Under the pieces are notes generated by a model that had not been told where the DNA came from, searched no databases, and was given only the letters and a program-made list of their open reading frames with translations. A program made the translations under genes and the position numbers. From positions 1 to 64,000 of the forward strand of contig CAVONI010000005.1 of the NCBI GenBank assembly GCA_963697285.1: 64,000 nt of DNA, in the 5' to 3' direction. This document shows positions 30,541 to 41,416 of the stretch, piece after piece. Numbering within the stretch: the first letter of the stretch is position 1; every line of letters starts with the position of its first letter. The DNA comes from JAEUQQ01 sp963697285 (GTDB taxonomy: Bacteria > Acidobacteriota > Vicinamibacteria > Vicinamibacterales > JAFNAJ01).

Positions 30541-30611
30541 CACGTGAGGTCACGGCCCTGAACGTGACCTGCGCCGAGCCACTCACCTCGCTGTGACCTG
30601 ACCTGTCACAG
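30541..30611. promoter_or_regulatory. GTGAC half-site cluster in a divergent promoter
   Basis: The region between the ARPP-1 gene and the exonuclease gene holds a run of GTGAC/GTCAC half-sites: GTGAGGTCAC at 30544-30553, CGTGACCTG from about 30563, and a perfect inverted repeat CTGTGAC-N7-GTCACAG (30591-30597 and 30605-30611). The inverted repeat ends 38 bp before the exonuclease start. Clustering of the same half-site in a divergent promoter is typical of a shared regulator; which one is unknown. Confidence 0.5.
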
Positions 30612-30649
30612 TGGGGTGGTGCAGTGTTCGAGGGGAACAGGAGGACGTC

Positions 30650-31483
30650 ATGTTGAAGAGCGTGCCCGCCGAAGTGTGGGCGTTCGACGCGGAGTGGGTA
30701 CCGGATGTGGCCTCGGGCCGGCACGTGTACGGGCTGGGCGACGAGGTCGCAGACGAGGATGTCCTCGAGACGATGTGGGCGCGCGGCGGGGCGAACGAGA
30801 ACGACCCGCACCCCTACCTGAAGACCGTCGTGTGCCGTGTCGTGTCGATCGCGGCGGTCATCCGCAAGCGCGCCGACAACGGGAGCGTGTCGCTCGGGCT
30901 GGCCTCGCTGCCCGCCGCGGGTGCCGACACCTGCGGTGAAGCCGACATCCTCAGGCGCTTCCTCGAAGGCGTCGGCAAGGCACAGCCGCAACTCGTCGGA
31001 TTCAACTCGCTCTCGTCTGACCTGGTGATCCTGCTTCAGCGGTCGATGGTGCATCGACTCAGCCTTCCTGACTTCTGCCGCCGTCCTGCAAAGCCATGGG
31101 AGGGCATCGACTACTTCGTGAAGCACTCAGACGCACACATTGACCTCAAGGACGAATTCGGCGGGTGGGGAAAGGCGACGCCGAGCCTGCACGAGTTCGC
31201 GACGTGCTGCGGTATTCCCGGCAAGACGCTCATGGACGGCAGCAGCGTCTTCGATCTCTGGCGTGCTGGCGACATCCGGCGCATCGTCTGCTACAACGAG
31301 TGCGATGCGCTCTCGACGTACCTTCTGTGGCTCCGCGCTGCGTTGCTCGCCGGACACGTGAGTCCAGACCAGCACGCCGCGGAGGAGCAGTTGCTCGAGT
31401 CGCTCCTCGAGAGTCGTGTGGCTGCCGGCGGACACGCGCACTTGCTGGAGTACCTGGAGGCGTGGCGAGGGCTGCGCCGGTGA
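30650..31483 (+). CDS. Predicted 3'-5' exonuclease, DNA polymerase B-like DEDDy type
   Basis: A protein of 277 residues matching the stand-alone PolB-like 3'-5' exonuclease family. The three acidic motifs are visible: WAFDAEW (Asp13, Glu15), VGFNSLSSDLVIL (ExoII Asp) and CYNECDALSTYLLW (ExoIII Asp, with Tyr in the following loop). Such enzymes trim 3' ends of DNA; here there is no polymerase domain. ATG 30650 has GGAGGA upstream. It is divergently paired with an ARPP-1 protein and followed by 373 bp without a gene. Confidence 0.85.
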   Translation: MLKSVPAEVWAFDAEWVPDVASGRHVYGLGDEVADEDVLETMWARGGANENDPHPYLKTVVCRVVSIAAVIRKRADNGSVSLGLASLPAAGADTCGEADILRRFLEGVGKAQPQLVGFNSLSSDLVILLQRSMVHRLSLPDFCRRPAKPWEGIDYFVKHSDAHIDLKDEFGGWGKATPSLHEFATCCGIPGKTLMDGSSVFDLWRAGDIRRIVCYNECDALSTYLLWLRAALLAGHVSPDQHAAEEQLLESLLESRVAAGGHAHLLEYLEAWRGLRR

Positions 31484-31856
31484 GTGTGCGTGCGCGTGAA
31501 GTCACTCGGGGGCTTGCAGGCATCGACTCACTGAAGATTCAGCCTGTCGTGGGGTCGGCAGACTCACTGAAAAGGCCGCATCAGGACCGAGGTGTGGTCC
31601 GCTGTCTGTCAGGACAAAAGTCACCAGAACAATTGACTTTTGGATCGACGGGAATCCGGCACGGCTGAGTTTTACGCGATCTTTTTCTGATCACGCCGGA
31701 CGGCCAGCCCGGATCGATCTTTGCGATCGATCCCGCCGCGGTAGCGTCGCCCCCTGCCGCGCGCCGTGCGAGGTACGGGGGGTGGGGCAGAGCGTGAGTT
31801 GGGAAGGTCGGCCAAGGGGAGTACGTGGTGCGACCCGTGTCAAAGGAGTACTCGCG
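31484..31856. promoter_or_regulatory. Gene-free region with inverted and direct repeats upstream of the PEP-CTERM gene
   Basis: No coding region is seen in this 373-bp stretch. It holds a direct repeat GACTCACTGAA (31525-31535 and 31561-31571), an AT-rich inverted repeat AAAAGTCA-N10-TGACTTTT (31616-31623 and 31634-31641) and a GATC-rich hairpin GGATCGATC-TTTGC-GATCGATCC (31711-31719 and 31725-31733). The AT-rich repeat could terminate the exonuclease transcript or bind a regulator; the hairpin could lie in the 5' leader of the PEP-CTERM mRNA. Confidence 0.5.
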
Positions 31857-32573
31857 ATGATGAAACGTCTGTTCTTGGTTCCGGTGCTGCTGGCTGCGCT
31901 GGCTGTGCCCGCGTTGGCCGCGCCGTGGCCGCCAGTCTGGACCCCGTGGGCCGTCGGAACGGGAAGCACCGTGGTCGGCGTCGGTGGCGACATCACGTTC
32001 ACGGCTGGGACGGCTCCAGCTCCCGTGTGGACGACGGGCCAGTCGGGGAACAAGGCCTTCTACAGCACCGACTACTTCAATGGCAAGACCATCGCCGAGA
32101 TGATCGAGCTGAGCTACACACTCGTCAGCCCGCCTGATCCCACCGGCCTGTCGGCCCCGTACCTGAACGTCGTCGTGACCGACGGCCTCGGTGGCTTCTC
32201 GTACCTGCTCCTGGATGCGATGCCCATTCCCTTCGGGCAGCAGAAGCACGTGTTCGCCACCGCGCAGTACAGGGGCGGCGAAGGCACCGGTGCCCTTGCG
32301 GCATTCGACAACGTGTGGAAGACCTACGACGACGTCAAGAACCTCACGATCGCCAATGGCTTCGCGGCGAACCCCGGCGCAGTGACTCCCATCGGTGGAT
32401 GGGCCGGCGCCGGCGCCGATGACGGCGTCATCCTCGCGTGGGGCAACCGTGGCGGCGCATCCAACTATGCGCTCCCCGTCACGATCAACGGCGTCAACGC
32501 CGTTCCCGAACCCGCCTCGCTCCTGCTCCTCGGATCGGGCCTCGCGATGCTCGTCGCGCGCCGCCGCAAGTAG
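31857..32573 (+). CDS. PEP-CTERM sorting-signal exported protein
   Basis: A protein of 238 residues with a signal peptide (MMKRLFLVPVLLAALAVPALA) and, at the very C-terminus, the full PEP-CTERM tripartite signal: VPEPAS, a hydrophobic stretch LLLLGSGLAMLV and a basic tail ARRRK. Such proteins are processed by exosortase and released or anchored with exopolysaccharide. The middle 190 residues have no domain I recognise; they are Gly-, Thr- and aromatic-rich and cysteine-free. GGAG lies upstream of ATG 31857. No exosortase is encoded in the window, so it must act in trans. Confidence 0.88.
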   Translation: MMKRLFLVPVLLAALAVPALAAPWPPVWTPWAVGTGSTVVGVGGDITFTAGTAPAPVWTTGQSGNKAFYSTDYFNGKTIAEMIELSYTLVSPPDPTGLSAPYLNVVVTDGLGGFSYLLLDAMPIPFGQQKHVFATAQYRGGEGTGALAAFDNVWKTYDDVKNLTIANGFAANPGAVTPIGGWAGAGADDGVILAWGNRGGASNYALPVTINGVNAVPEPASLLLLGSGLAMLVARRRK

Positions 32574-32612
32574 CAACCGGCGCAGCAACGCGTTCCGCAA
32601 GTCCGGAAGCAG

Positions 32613-32647
32613 CACGAAGGGCCACCGACATAAGGTGGCCCTTCGTG
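32613..32647 (+). terminator. Terminator-like hairpin after the PEP-CTERM gene
   Basis: A perfect 14-bp stem (CACGAAGGGCCACC / GGTGGCCCTTCGTG) with a 7-base loop, starting 40 bp after the stop codon at 32573. It lacks a long T run, as is common in high-GC genomes. It would serve both the PEP-CTERM gene and, from the other side, the phage-tail remnant. Confidence 0.75.
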
Positions 32648-32705
32648 TGTACGCGGCGAGCGCCGTTCACGTCGGGGTCAGCGGTCGAAGAAAGCGATGG
32701 CCCCT

Positions 32706-32964
32706 TCATTGATCGTCAGCCATCAGGCTCAGTCCCTCGTGCACGAGCTCGATGGACTCGATGGCGACTTCGTTCCCTGAAGCCTTCAGCTGTGGCACTT
32801 CCCACTTCGCTGGCCAGGCGTGCTCCAGGTAGTAACGGGCGACGGGCTTGTCGTTCGCGTCCATGACCGTGATGACGACCCCGCGCTTGACGACGTTGCC
32901 GGTGGTGGCGTTCATCATCGCCCAATCGAACAGGGCGGTATTCCTCGCCGTGACCCGAGCCTGG
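32706..32964 (-). pseudogene. 5'-truncated phage-tail-tube protein remnant (gp19-like)
   Basis: The open frame encodes about 85 residues that match only the C-terminal half of the conserved phage tail region / T4 gp19-like tube protein: ALFDW, GVVITVMDAND, RYYLEHAWPAKWEVPQLKASGNEVAIESIELVHEGL. Full proteins are about 145-170 residues, so the N-terminal half is missing. The frame is closed upstream by a TGA that lies inside the REP-like palindrome starting at 32963, so the break coincides with that element. No other tail or contractile-injection gene is nearby, making this a relic, not part of a working particle. A short product from ATG 32918 is possible but would not fold as a tube subunit. 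Confidence 0.7.
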
Positions 32965-33005
32965 GGTCAGGTCTTGAGAAATGCTGCAATGAAAGACGTG
33001 ACCCC
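32963..33005. repeat. REP-like palindrome after the metalloprotease gene
   Basis: A 43-bp imperfect palindrome: GGGGTCAGGTCTT (32963-32975) pairs with AAAGACGTGACCCC (32992-33005). It ends six bases before the stop codon of the minus-strand metalloprotease gene, that is, directly 3' of it. It is closely related to the element at 35691-35734. GGGGTCA-bounded hairpins of this kind are typical REP elements mobilised by single-stranded-DNA (RAYT-type) transposases; no such transposase is in the window. Confidence 0.65.
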
Positions 33006-33011
33006 TTTTGG

Positions 33012-35583
<2,572 letters not shown>

Positions 35584-35690
35584 GTATGACTCCTCTGCGT
35601 CCACACGGACGCGGGCATCATACTGCCGGGCAGGCTGCGGCAGGGCGGGGCGTCGCCTGCGTCCGAGGCGCCGGCCCGGGAAGGTCGGGC

Positions 35691-35734
35691 GGGGTCAGAG
35701 CGTGAAAGATAGCGATGAAGAACGGCGTGATCCC
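35691..35734. repeat. REP-like palindrome after the IclR gene
   Basis: A 44-bp imperfect palindrome bounded by GGGGTCAG on the left and CGTGATCCC on the right, directly 3' of the IclR stop codon. Read on the minus strand it aligns with the element at 32963-33005: both begin GGGRTCACG and end CTGACCCC, with a similar central spacing. Both copies sit immediately after a stop codon. Confidence 0.55.
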
Positions 35735-36591
35735 TACCGGCCGTTGGCAGCCGCGCGCACGTCGATCGGGCCGTTCCACGCCTTGACCCGGAAGCTCGGC
35801 GCGCCCATCGCCAGCGAGACCGTGCGCGCGGCGTCGAGCAGGACGGGAAGATACGTGCGGCGCAGCTCCTTCATCGACACCCGGGCGGCATGCCCCGAGA
35901 CGTTGATCGCCGCAAGGACGTTGCCCGATCGATCAACGACGGGCGCGGCCACGGTACGGACGCCCTGCTCCGACTCCTCGTCGGCGAACGCCCATCCGTT
36001 CTTGCGAATCTCGGCAAGCGCCTTCCGCAATGTCGCGGGATCGTGGAGCGTCTTCGGCGTGAACTGCTCGAGCGGCGCCGTCGCGAGGTAGTTGTCGAGT
36101 TCCTTCGGTGAGAGCGCCGCGAGGAGCACCTTGCCCATCGACGTCGCATGCGCGCGGAGGCGGGATCCGGTCACGAGGTTGATGCTCATGATCCGCTTGG
36201 CGGGCACGCGGGCGATGTAGACGACGTCGAAGCCGTCGAGCACCGACATCGAACAGGACTCGTGCAGGACCTCGACCACCTTCTCCATGCTGGGTTCGGC
36301 GACAGCCGCCACGTTCATCGTGGACAGGTAGGTGAAGCCGAGCTCCAGGATGCGCGGCGTGAGGCTGAACTTCGCGCCCAACTGCGTCACGTATCCCAGT
36401 TCGGCCAGTGTGAGCAGGTACCGCCGGGCGACGGCACGTGTGAAGCCGGCGCGATCGGCGACTTCGGCGATCGTCAGGTCGGGGGACGTGTCTGAAAACG
36501 TCTTGATGACCGCGAATCCGCGCTCGAGGCCTTGCACGAACTCGCGTCCATGGGCAGGTTTGTGGGGGTCGGTGTTCCGGGTACGGGGCAT
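35734..36591 (-). CDS. IclR-family transcriptional regulator
   Basis: A protein of 285 residues with an N-terminal winged helix (FVQGLERGFAVIKTFSDTSPDLTIAEVADRAGFTRAVARRYLLTL, described here by its key FVQGLERG and AVARRYL elements) and the C-terminal IclR effector domain (SMSVLDGFDVVYIARV, RLRAHATSMGKVLLA, GWAFADEESEQGVRTVAAPV). The FVQGLERG start and the overall pattern are close to PcaR/PobR-type regulators of aromatic-acid degradation. ATG 36591 is my choice; a GTG at 36636 would add 15 residues. It is divergent from a thiolase operon, and the gap holds a matching operator at 36659-36682, so it probably regulates that operon and itself. Confidence 0.88.
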   Translation of the reverse strand: MPRTRNTDPHKPAHGREFVQGLERGFAVIKTFSDTSPDLTIAEVADRAGFTRAVARRYLLTLAELGYVTQLGAKFSLTPRILELGFTYLSTMNVAAVAEPSMEKVVEVLHESCSMSVLDGFDVVYIARVPAKRIMSINLVTGSRLRAHATSMGKVLLAALSPKELDNYLATAPLEQFTPKTLHDPATLRKALAEIRKNGWAFADEESEQGVRTVAAPVVDRSGNVLAAINVSGHAARVSMKELRRTYLPVLLDAARTVSLAMGAPSFRVKAWNGPIDVRAAANGR

Positions 36592-36658
36592 GCGCGTGGT
36601 CTCGTCCGTCGAGCCCTTGACGGTCTCGCGGACCACATAGTATCGTCAGCTCACTTAA

Positions 36659-36682
36659 CGAACAGAAGTTCGTATAACGAAC
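36659..36682. promoter_or_regulatory. Composite operator CGAAC-N4-GTTCG-N5-CGAAC (copy 1, IclR/thiolase)
   Basis: Three alternating half-sites, CGAAC (36659-36663), GTTCG (36668-36672) and CGAAC (36678-36682), in the divergent promoter of the IclR gene and the thiolase operon. The first two form a perfect 6-bp-arm inverted repeat (ACGAAC-N4-GTTCGT). The same three half-sites with the same spacers occur at 49307-49330. IclR proteins bind as dimers or dimer pairs to such sites, so this is the likely binding site of the adjacent regulator. Confidence 0.75.
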
Positions 36683-36740
36683 ACACTCGCAGACGACGTG
36701 CACCGGTCCATCCGCGCACGACCGACGGCCCCGAGACGCC

Positions 36741-37964
36741 ATGTCCCACTCCTCCCCCCGTGACGCCGTCATCGTCGACGCCGTCCGTACCCCCGTGGGC
36801 CGGTATGGCGGGGGCCTCAAGGACGTGCGGCCCGACGATCTCGCGGCACGCTGCATCGCCGCCCTCGTCGAACGCAACCACCTCGACCCGGCCGCCGTCG
36901 AGGACGTCATCCTGGGGTGCGCCAACCAGGCGGGCGAAGACAACCGCAACGTGGCGCGGATGGCCGCACTGCTAGCCGGCCTGCCGATCTCGGTGGCCGG
37001 GCAGACCATCAACCGACTCTGCGGATCGGGACTTAGCGCTCTCGTCGCTGCGGCGCACGCCATTCGTGCCGGCGAAGGCGATGTCTTCGTCGCAGGTGGC
37101 ACCGAGTCGATGACCCGTGCGCCCTTCGTGATGCCCAAGGCGCCTGCCGCCTTCGCGCGCGAGATGCCGCTCGTCGACACCACGCTGGGATGGCGCTTCG
37201 TCAACCCGCGTCTCGCCGCGTTGCACCCGCCGATCTCGATGGGCGAGACCGCGGAGAACGTCGCCGATCGATACCAGGTATCGCGCGCCGATTGTGATGC
37301 GTTCGCGCTCACCAGCCAGCGCCGGTGGGCCGACGCCGACCGCGAGGGCCGCTTCGCGCAGGAACTCGTGCCGGTGCCGATCGCGCAGAAACGCGGCGTG
37401 CCCCTGCTCGTCGATCGCGACGAGCACCCGCGCCCCGACGTCACGGCCGAGCAACTCGCGGCCCTGCCGCCGGTGTTCCGCAAGGGCGGCGTCGTGACCG
37501 CCGGCAACGCGAGCGGTATCAACGACGGGGCGGCCGCCATCCTGGTCATGTCGGGCGAGGCCGCCGAGGCCCTCCACCTGCGGCCCATCGCACGCGTGGT
37601 CGCGTCGGCCGTCCGCGGCGTCGAGCCGTCGTACATGGGACTCGGCCCCATTCCCGCCTCGCGCAGGGCCATGGAACGTGCGGGCCTCTCACCCGCCGAC
37701 ATCGGCCTCACCGAACTCAACGAGGCGTTCGCAGCACAGGCACTGCCCTGCATCCGGGAACTCGGGCTCAATCCAGGGACGGTCAACGTGAACGGCGGCG
37801 CCATCGCCATCGGGCATCCCCTCGGCTCGACGGGCGCGCGGTTGGTCACGACGCTCGTCCACGAGATGCAGCGCCGGCATGCACGCTATGGCCTCGTCAC
37901 CATGTGCATCGGTGTCGGGCAGGGCATCGCCACCGTGCTCGAGTTGACGCCCGATGGCGCATGA
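36741..37964 (+). CDS. Thiolase (acetyl-CoA acetyltransferase / 3-oxoadipyl-CoA thiolase type)
   Basis: A thiolase of 407 residues with all catalytic residues: Cys94 (NRLCGSGL), His359 (AIGHPLGS) and Cys389 (MCIGVGQG). It cleaves a 3-ketoacyl-CoA with CoA to give acetyl-CoA and a shortened acyl-CoA. The sequence (AVRTPVGRYGGGLKDVRPDDL, GCANQAGEDNRNVARM) is close to beta-ketoadipyl-CoA thiolases, which fits the neighbouring IclR regulator and aromatic-acid transporter. Substrate assignment is inference. Its last codons overlap the next gene by 11 bp, so they are translationally coupled. Confidence 0.88.
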   Translation: MSHSSPRDAVIVDAVRTPVGRYGGGLKDVRPDDLAARCIAALVERNHLDPAAVEDVILGCANQAGEDNRNVARMAALLAGLPISVAGQTINRLCGSGLSALVAAAHAIRAGEGDVFVAGGTESMTRAPFVMPKAPAAFAREMPLVDTTLGWRFVNPRLAALHPPISMGETAENVADRYQVSRADCDAFALTSQRRWADADREGRFAQELVPVPIAQKRGVPLLVDRDEHPRPDVTAEQLAALPPVFRKGGVVTAGNASGINDGAAAILVMSGEAAEALHLRPIARVVASAVRGVEPSYMGLGPIPASRRAMERAGLSPADIGLTELNEAFAAQALPCIRELGLNPGTVNVNGGAIAIGHPLGSTGARLVTTLVHEMQRRHARYGLVTMCIGVGQGIATVLELTPDGA

Positions 37965-40086
37965 GGCGCACTCGGCGATGGGCGGGCAGGGTCTCGCAGC
38001 GGCAGCGCTGAACCCGCGCTCCATCGCGGTCATCGGGGCATCAGACAACCCGCACAAGGTGGGAGGGCGCCCGCTCATGTACCTCGAGCGGTTCGGGTAC
38101 ACGGGCCACGTCTACCCGGTCAACCCGCATCGCCGAACGGTGCAAGGCCGCCCGTCCTTCCCGGATCTCGCGTCGCTGCCCGAGACGCCCCAACTCGCCA
38201 TCGTCGCCACGCCCCGTGAGGCAGCCAGCGACGCCATCGACGCCTGCGTCGCGCGCGGCGTCGACGTGGCCATCGTGATGGCGTCGGGCTTCGGAGAGAC
38301 CCACGATCTCGTCCAGGTGGAGGCCGAACGCGAGCTTGTGGCCCGTGCCAGGGCCGCCGGGATGCGCCTCGTCGGCCCGAACTCGCAGGGTCTCGCGAAC
38401 TTCGGCAACGGCGTGGTCGCCAGCTTCTCGACCATGTTCCTCGACCCGGTGCCGGTCGATGGTCCGGTCGCGATCATCAGCCAGAGCGGCGTGATGAGCG
38501 TCATGCCGCTCGCGCTGCTGCACCGGACGGGCATCGGCGTGCGCTACTCGCTCGCCACCGGCAACGAGGCCGACGTCACCGCTGCGGAACTCGCGCTCGC
38601 GGTGCTCGACGATCCGCAGGTGAAGTTGATCCTCTTCTACCTCGAGTCGCTCCGTGATCCGGCGCGGCTGGCGGCCGCCGCCGCGCTCGCGCGTGAGCGC
38701 GACGTTCCGATCGTCGCGGTGAAGGCCGGCCGTTCAGCGCGTGCGCAAGCCGTTGCGCGGTCACACACGGGTGCGCTGGCGAGCGAAGACCGCATCGTCG
38801 ATGCGTTCCTGCACCATCACGGCATCTGGCGCGTCAACGACATGAAGGCACTCGTTCGCACGGCCCCGCTATACCTGCGCGGCTGGCGCCCGACCCGCGG
38901 CCGCCTGGTCGTCGTGAGCAACTCCGGCGCGTCGTGCGTGATGGCCGCCGACACCGCCAACGACCTCGGCCTGCCACTCGCCACGCTCGACGCCGCCGTC
39001 GTCGACATTCTGAGCGCCACCCTGCCGGCCTTCGCGGCGAGCGCCAATCCCCTCGACATCACCACGGCGCTGATGCAGGACGGCTCCGCGCTGGGCAGGA
39101 TCCTGCCGGCGCTGGCGACGCCGCCCGCAGGAGACCTCTTCCTGGTGGCCCTGCCGATCGCGGGCGAGGGCTACGACATCGATGCAATGGTGCGCGATGT
39201 CTCCGCCTTGGCGACAGAGGTCCATGCGCCCGTGGTCGTGACCACGCCGCAGCCGACGGTCGCTGCGCGATTCCGCGACGCTGGACTCCCGACGTACGAC
39301 GACCAGACCGACGCGACCGAGGCCTTGTCGCAGATCGTCGCGCACACGCTGTTGATGCAGCGGCCCCGGGCACCGCGCGTGCCGGTGAACGGCGCCCCGC
39401 TTCCCGGGGGCTCCGACGTGCTGCTCCATGAGGCCGACGCGCTCGCATGGCTCGAGCAACAGGGCGTGCCCGTGGTACCGCACCGGTTGTGCCTGACCGA
39501 TGACGAGGCACGCGTCGCTCTGCGCGATCTCGGCGGCCGCGTGGCGATCAAGGCCTGTTCGCGCGACGTGGCGCACAAGGCAGCGCACGGACTCGTCACG
39601 CTCGACGTGACGAACGAAGGCGACATCACGCGCATCTCGCAGCAGTACGTGCGGAGGCTGTCGGAACTGGGCGCGCGCTGCGACGGCCTGCTGGTGGCGC
39701 GCATGGTGTCGGGGCGTGAGTTCATCCTCGGGACCACGATCGACCCGCACTTCGGCCCCGTGGTGATGATCGGCGCCGGCGGCTGTGACGTCGAGTCGCT
39801 GGACGACGTGGCGTTCCTGCTGCCGCCGTTCGGCACCGCGGACGTCCGCCGAGCCCTGGCGAGAACGCGCACCGCGCCGCGCGGACGCCTGGCCGACACG
39901 CTCGACCTCGAGGCACTCAGCGCCGTGACGGTCCATGTCGGCAACATCGCGGCTGGGGCAATCGGCGTGATTGACGCGATTGATCTCAACCCGGTGCTGG
40001 TGGGCGTTGCGGGAACCGGCGTGACCATCGTCGACGCGCTCGTGCAGCGTGCGCAGCGCGAACAGGGGCGCCTGTCCACACACTGA
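37954..40086 (+). CDS. ADP-forming acyl-CoA synthetase (acetate/aryl-CoA ligase family), fused alpha-beta
   Basis: A 710-residue fusion of the two halves of NDP-forming acyl-CoA synthetases. The order is an N-terminal CoA-binding Rossmann domain (AVIGASDNPHKVGGRPLMYL), succinyl-CoA-ligase-like domains with the phospho-histidine motif SHTGAL (His271), then a C-terminal ATP-grasp domain (HEADALAWLEQQGVPV, VAIKAC, GREFILGTTIDPHFGPVVMIG). It activates a carboxylic acid to its CoA thioester using ATP, giving ADP and phosphate. Relatives in aromatic degradation act on ferulate or similar acids; next to a thiolase and an aromatic-acid transporter this is a reasonable inference. It overlaps the thiolase by 11 bp and precedes the transporter by 73 bp. 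Confidence 0.85.
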   Translation: MAHEAHSAMGGQGLAAAALNPRSIAVIGASDNPHKVGGRPLMYLERFGYTGHVYPVNPHRRTVQGRPSFPDLASLPETPQLAIVATPREAASDAIDACVARGVDVAIVMASGFGETHDLVQVEAERELVARARAAGMRLVGPNSQGLANFGNGVVASFSTMFLDPVPVDGPVAIISQSGVMSVMPLALLHRTGIGVRYSLATGNEADVTAAELALAVLDDPQVKLILFYLESLRDPARLAAAAALARERDVPIVAVKAGRSARAQAVARSHTGALASEDRIVDAFLHHHGIWRVNDMKALVRTAPLYLRGWRPTRGRLVVVSNSGASCVMAADTANDLGLPLATLDAAVVDILSATLPAFAASANPLDITTALMQDGSALGRILPALATPPAGDLFLVALPIAGEGYDIDAMVRDVSALATEVHAPVVVTTPQPTVAARFRDAGLPTYDDQTDATEALSQIVAHTLLMQRPRAPRVPVNGAPLPGGSDVLLHEADALAWLEQQGVPVVPHRLCLTDDEARVALRDLGGRVAIKACSRDVAHKAAHGLVTLDVTNEGDITRISQQYVRRLSELGARCDGLLVARMVSGREFILGTTIDPHFGPVVMIGAGGCDVESLDDVAFLLPPFGTADVRRALARTRTAPRGRLADTLDLEALSAVTVHVGNIAAGAIGVIDAIDLNPVLVGVAGTGVTIVDALVQRAQREQGRLSTH

Positions 40087-40159
40087 CGTGACGGGCCGGA
40101 CCCCGGCCGCGCGAACATCGCGCGCGTTTTGCGCGAGACTTGTTGACTGGAGCGTTCCG

Positions 40160-41416
40160 ATGGCAGCCGCGGACTCGTTTGACAGCACCGGGAAGAGGGT
40201 CGCCCTCGCGATTTTCGTCGCGCTCGTCGTCGACGGCATGGACCTGCAGATGCTGGCGCTCGCGTTGCCGAGCATTGCGAAGGAGTTCCAGGTGTCGAGC
40301 CTCATGGCCGGCGCGCTGGGCACCTACACGCTGCTGGGGATGGGCATCGGCGGCGTGCTCGCGGGGTGGCTCGCCGACCGTATCGGCCGCGTGCGCGTCA
40401 CCTGGTGGGCCATCCTGACGTTCACTGCCTGTACCACCATGATCGGATTCTGCAACGCGTACTGGCAGGTCGCGGTCATGCGGTTCATTTCGGGATTCGG
40501 CATCGCCGCGCTCTACAGCATCGGCACCCTCCTGGCCACCGAGTTCGTGCCCACGGGCATCCGCACCACGGTGCTGGGCATCCTGCAGGCCGGCTGGTCG
40601 GTCGGATACGTCATGGCGGCGCTGCTCGCGGCGTACATCACACCGCGCATCGGATGGCGGCCGCTGTTCTTCTGCGCGGTGATCCCCGGTGCGGCCGCGC
40701 TATGGATGCTCCGCTCACTTCCCGATCCGCCGAGCTGGACGGCAGCGCGGCTCGTGGCCCTCAAGACCGGCACGGGGAAGAACCTGTTCACGAAGATGTG
40801 GGCAGAAGCCCCGACCCGCCGGATGTTCCTGCTGTGGACGATGACCTCGATTGCACTGCAGTTCGGGTACTACGGCGCCAACACCTGGTTGCCGAGCTAT
40901 CTCGTCAAGGATCTGAACGTCAACCTGCAGAGCATGGGCTGGTACGTCGCGGCCACCTACGGGATGATGGTGATCGGCAAAGTGCTGACGGGCTACCTGG
41001 CCGACATCGTCGGCCGGCGGCTCACGTGGACTGTCGCCGGCTTGCTCACCGCGATCTACCTGCCGCTGCTCGCCTTCTACGCCACGCCCACGAACGTGCC
41101 CTACCTGCTGCTGATCTTCGGCTTCCTCTACGGCGCACCGTACGCGGTGAACGCGACCTACCTGAGCGAGAGCTTCCCGGCGAGCGTTCGCGGCACCGCC
41201 GTGGCCACGTCGTACAACATCGGCCGGCTGGGCTCGACGATCTCGCCCCTGATGATTGGATTCGTCGCGACGAACTACTCGATCGGGCTGGGCATCGGGT
41301 TGCTGGGGATCTCGTACGCGGTCTGCGCACTGATCCCCGGCCTGTTCATCCGCGAGAAGATGTTCGACCCGAAGGCCGTCGAGCGAGCACCGGCGGTGCC
41401 AGCCACCGCCGTCTAG
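40160..41416 (+). CDS. MFS transporter, aromatic acid:H+ symporter (AAHS) type
   Basis: A membrane protein of 418 residues with about 12 hydrophobic helices. The N-terminal VDGMDLQMLALALP in helix 1 and GWLADRIGRVR in loop 2-3 are hallmarks of the AAHS family (PcaK, BenK and VanK relatives), whose Asp in helix 1 is needed for transport. A second DxxGRR-type loop (LADIVGRRLTW) is in the C-terminal half. It probably imports an aromatic acid used by the upstream CoA ligase and thiolase. The stop codon overlaps the stop of the convergent M28 gene (shared CTAG at 41413-41416). Confidence 0.88.
   Translation: MAAADSFDSTGKRVALAIFVALVVDGMDLQMLALALPSIAKEFQVSSLMAGALGTYTLLGMGIGGVLAGWLADRIGRVRVTWWAILTFTACTTMIGFCNAYWQVAVMRFISGFGIAALYSIGTLLATEFVPTGIRTTVLGILQAGWSVGYVMAALLAAYITPRIGWRPLFFCAVIPGAAALWMLRSLPDPPSWTAARLVALKTGTGKNLFTKMWAEAPTRRMFLLWTMTSIALQFGYYGANTWLPSYLVKDLNVNLQSMGWYVAATYGMMVIGKVLTGYLADIVGRRLTWTVAGLLTAIYLPLLAFYATPTNVPYLLLIFGFLYGAPYAVNATYLSESFPASVRGTAVATSYNIGRLGSTISPLMIGFVATNYSIGLGIGLLGISYAVCALIPGLFIREKMFDPKAVERAPAVPATAV

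Noticed and set aside
32706..32918. Evidence for a prophage or contractile injection system
   Set aside because: Only one truncated tail-tube fragment is present, with no sheath, baseplate, ATPase or structural genes around it.
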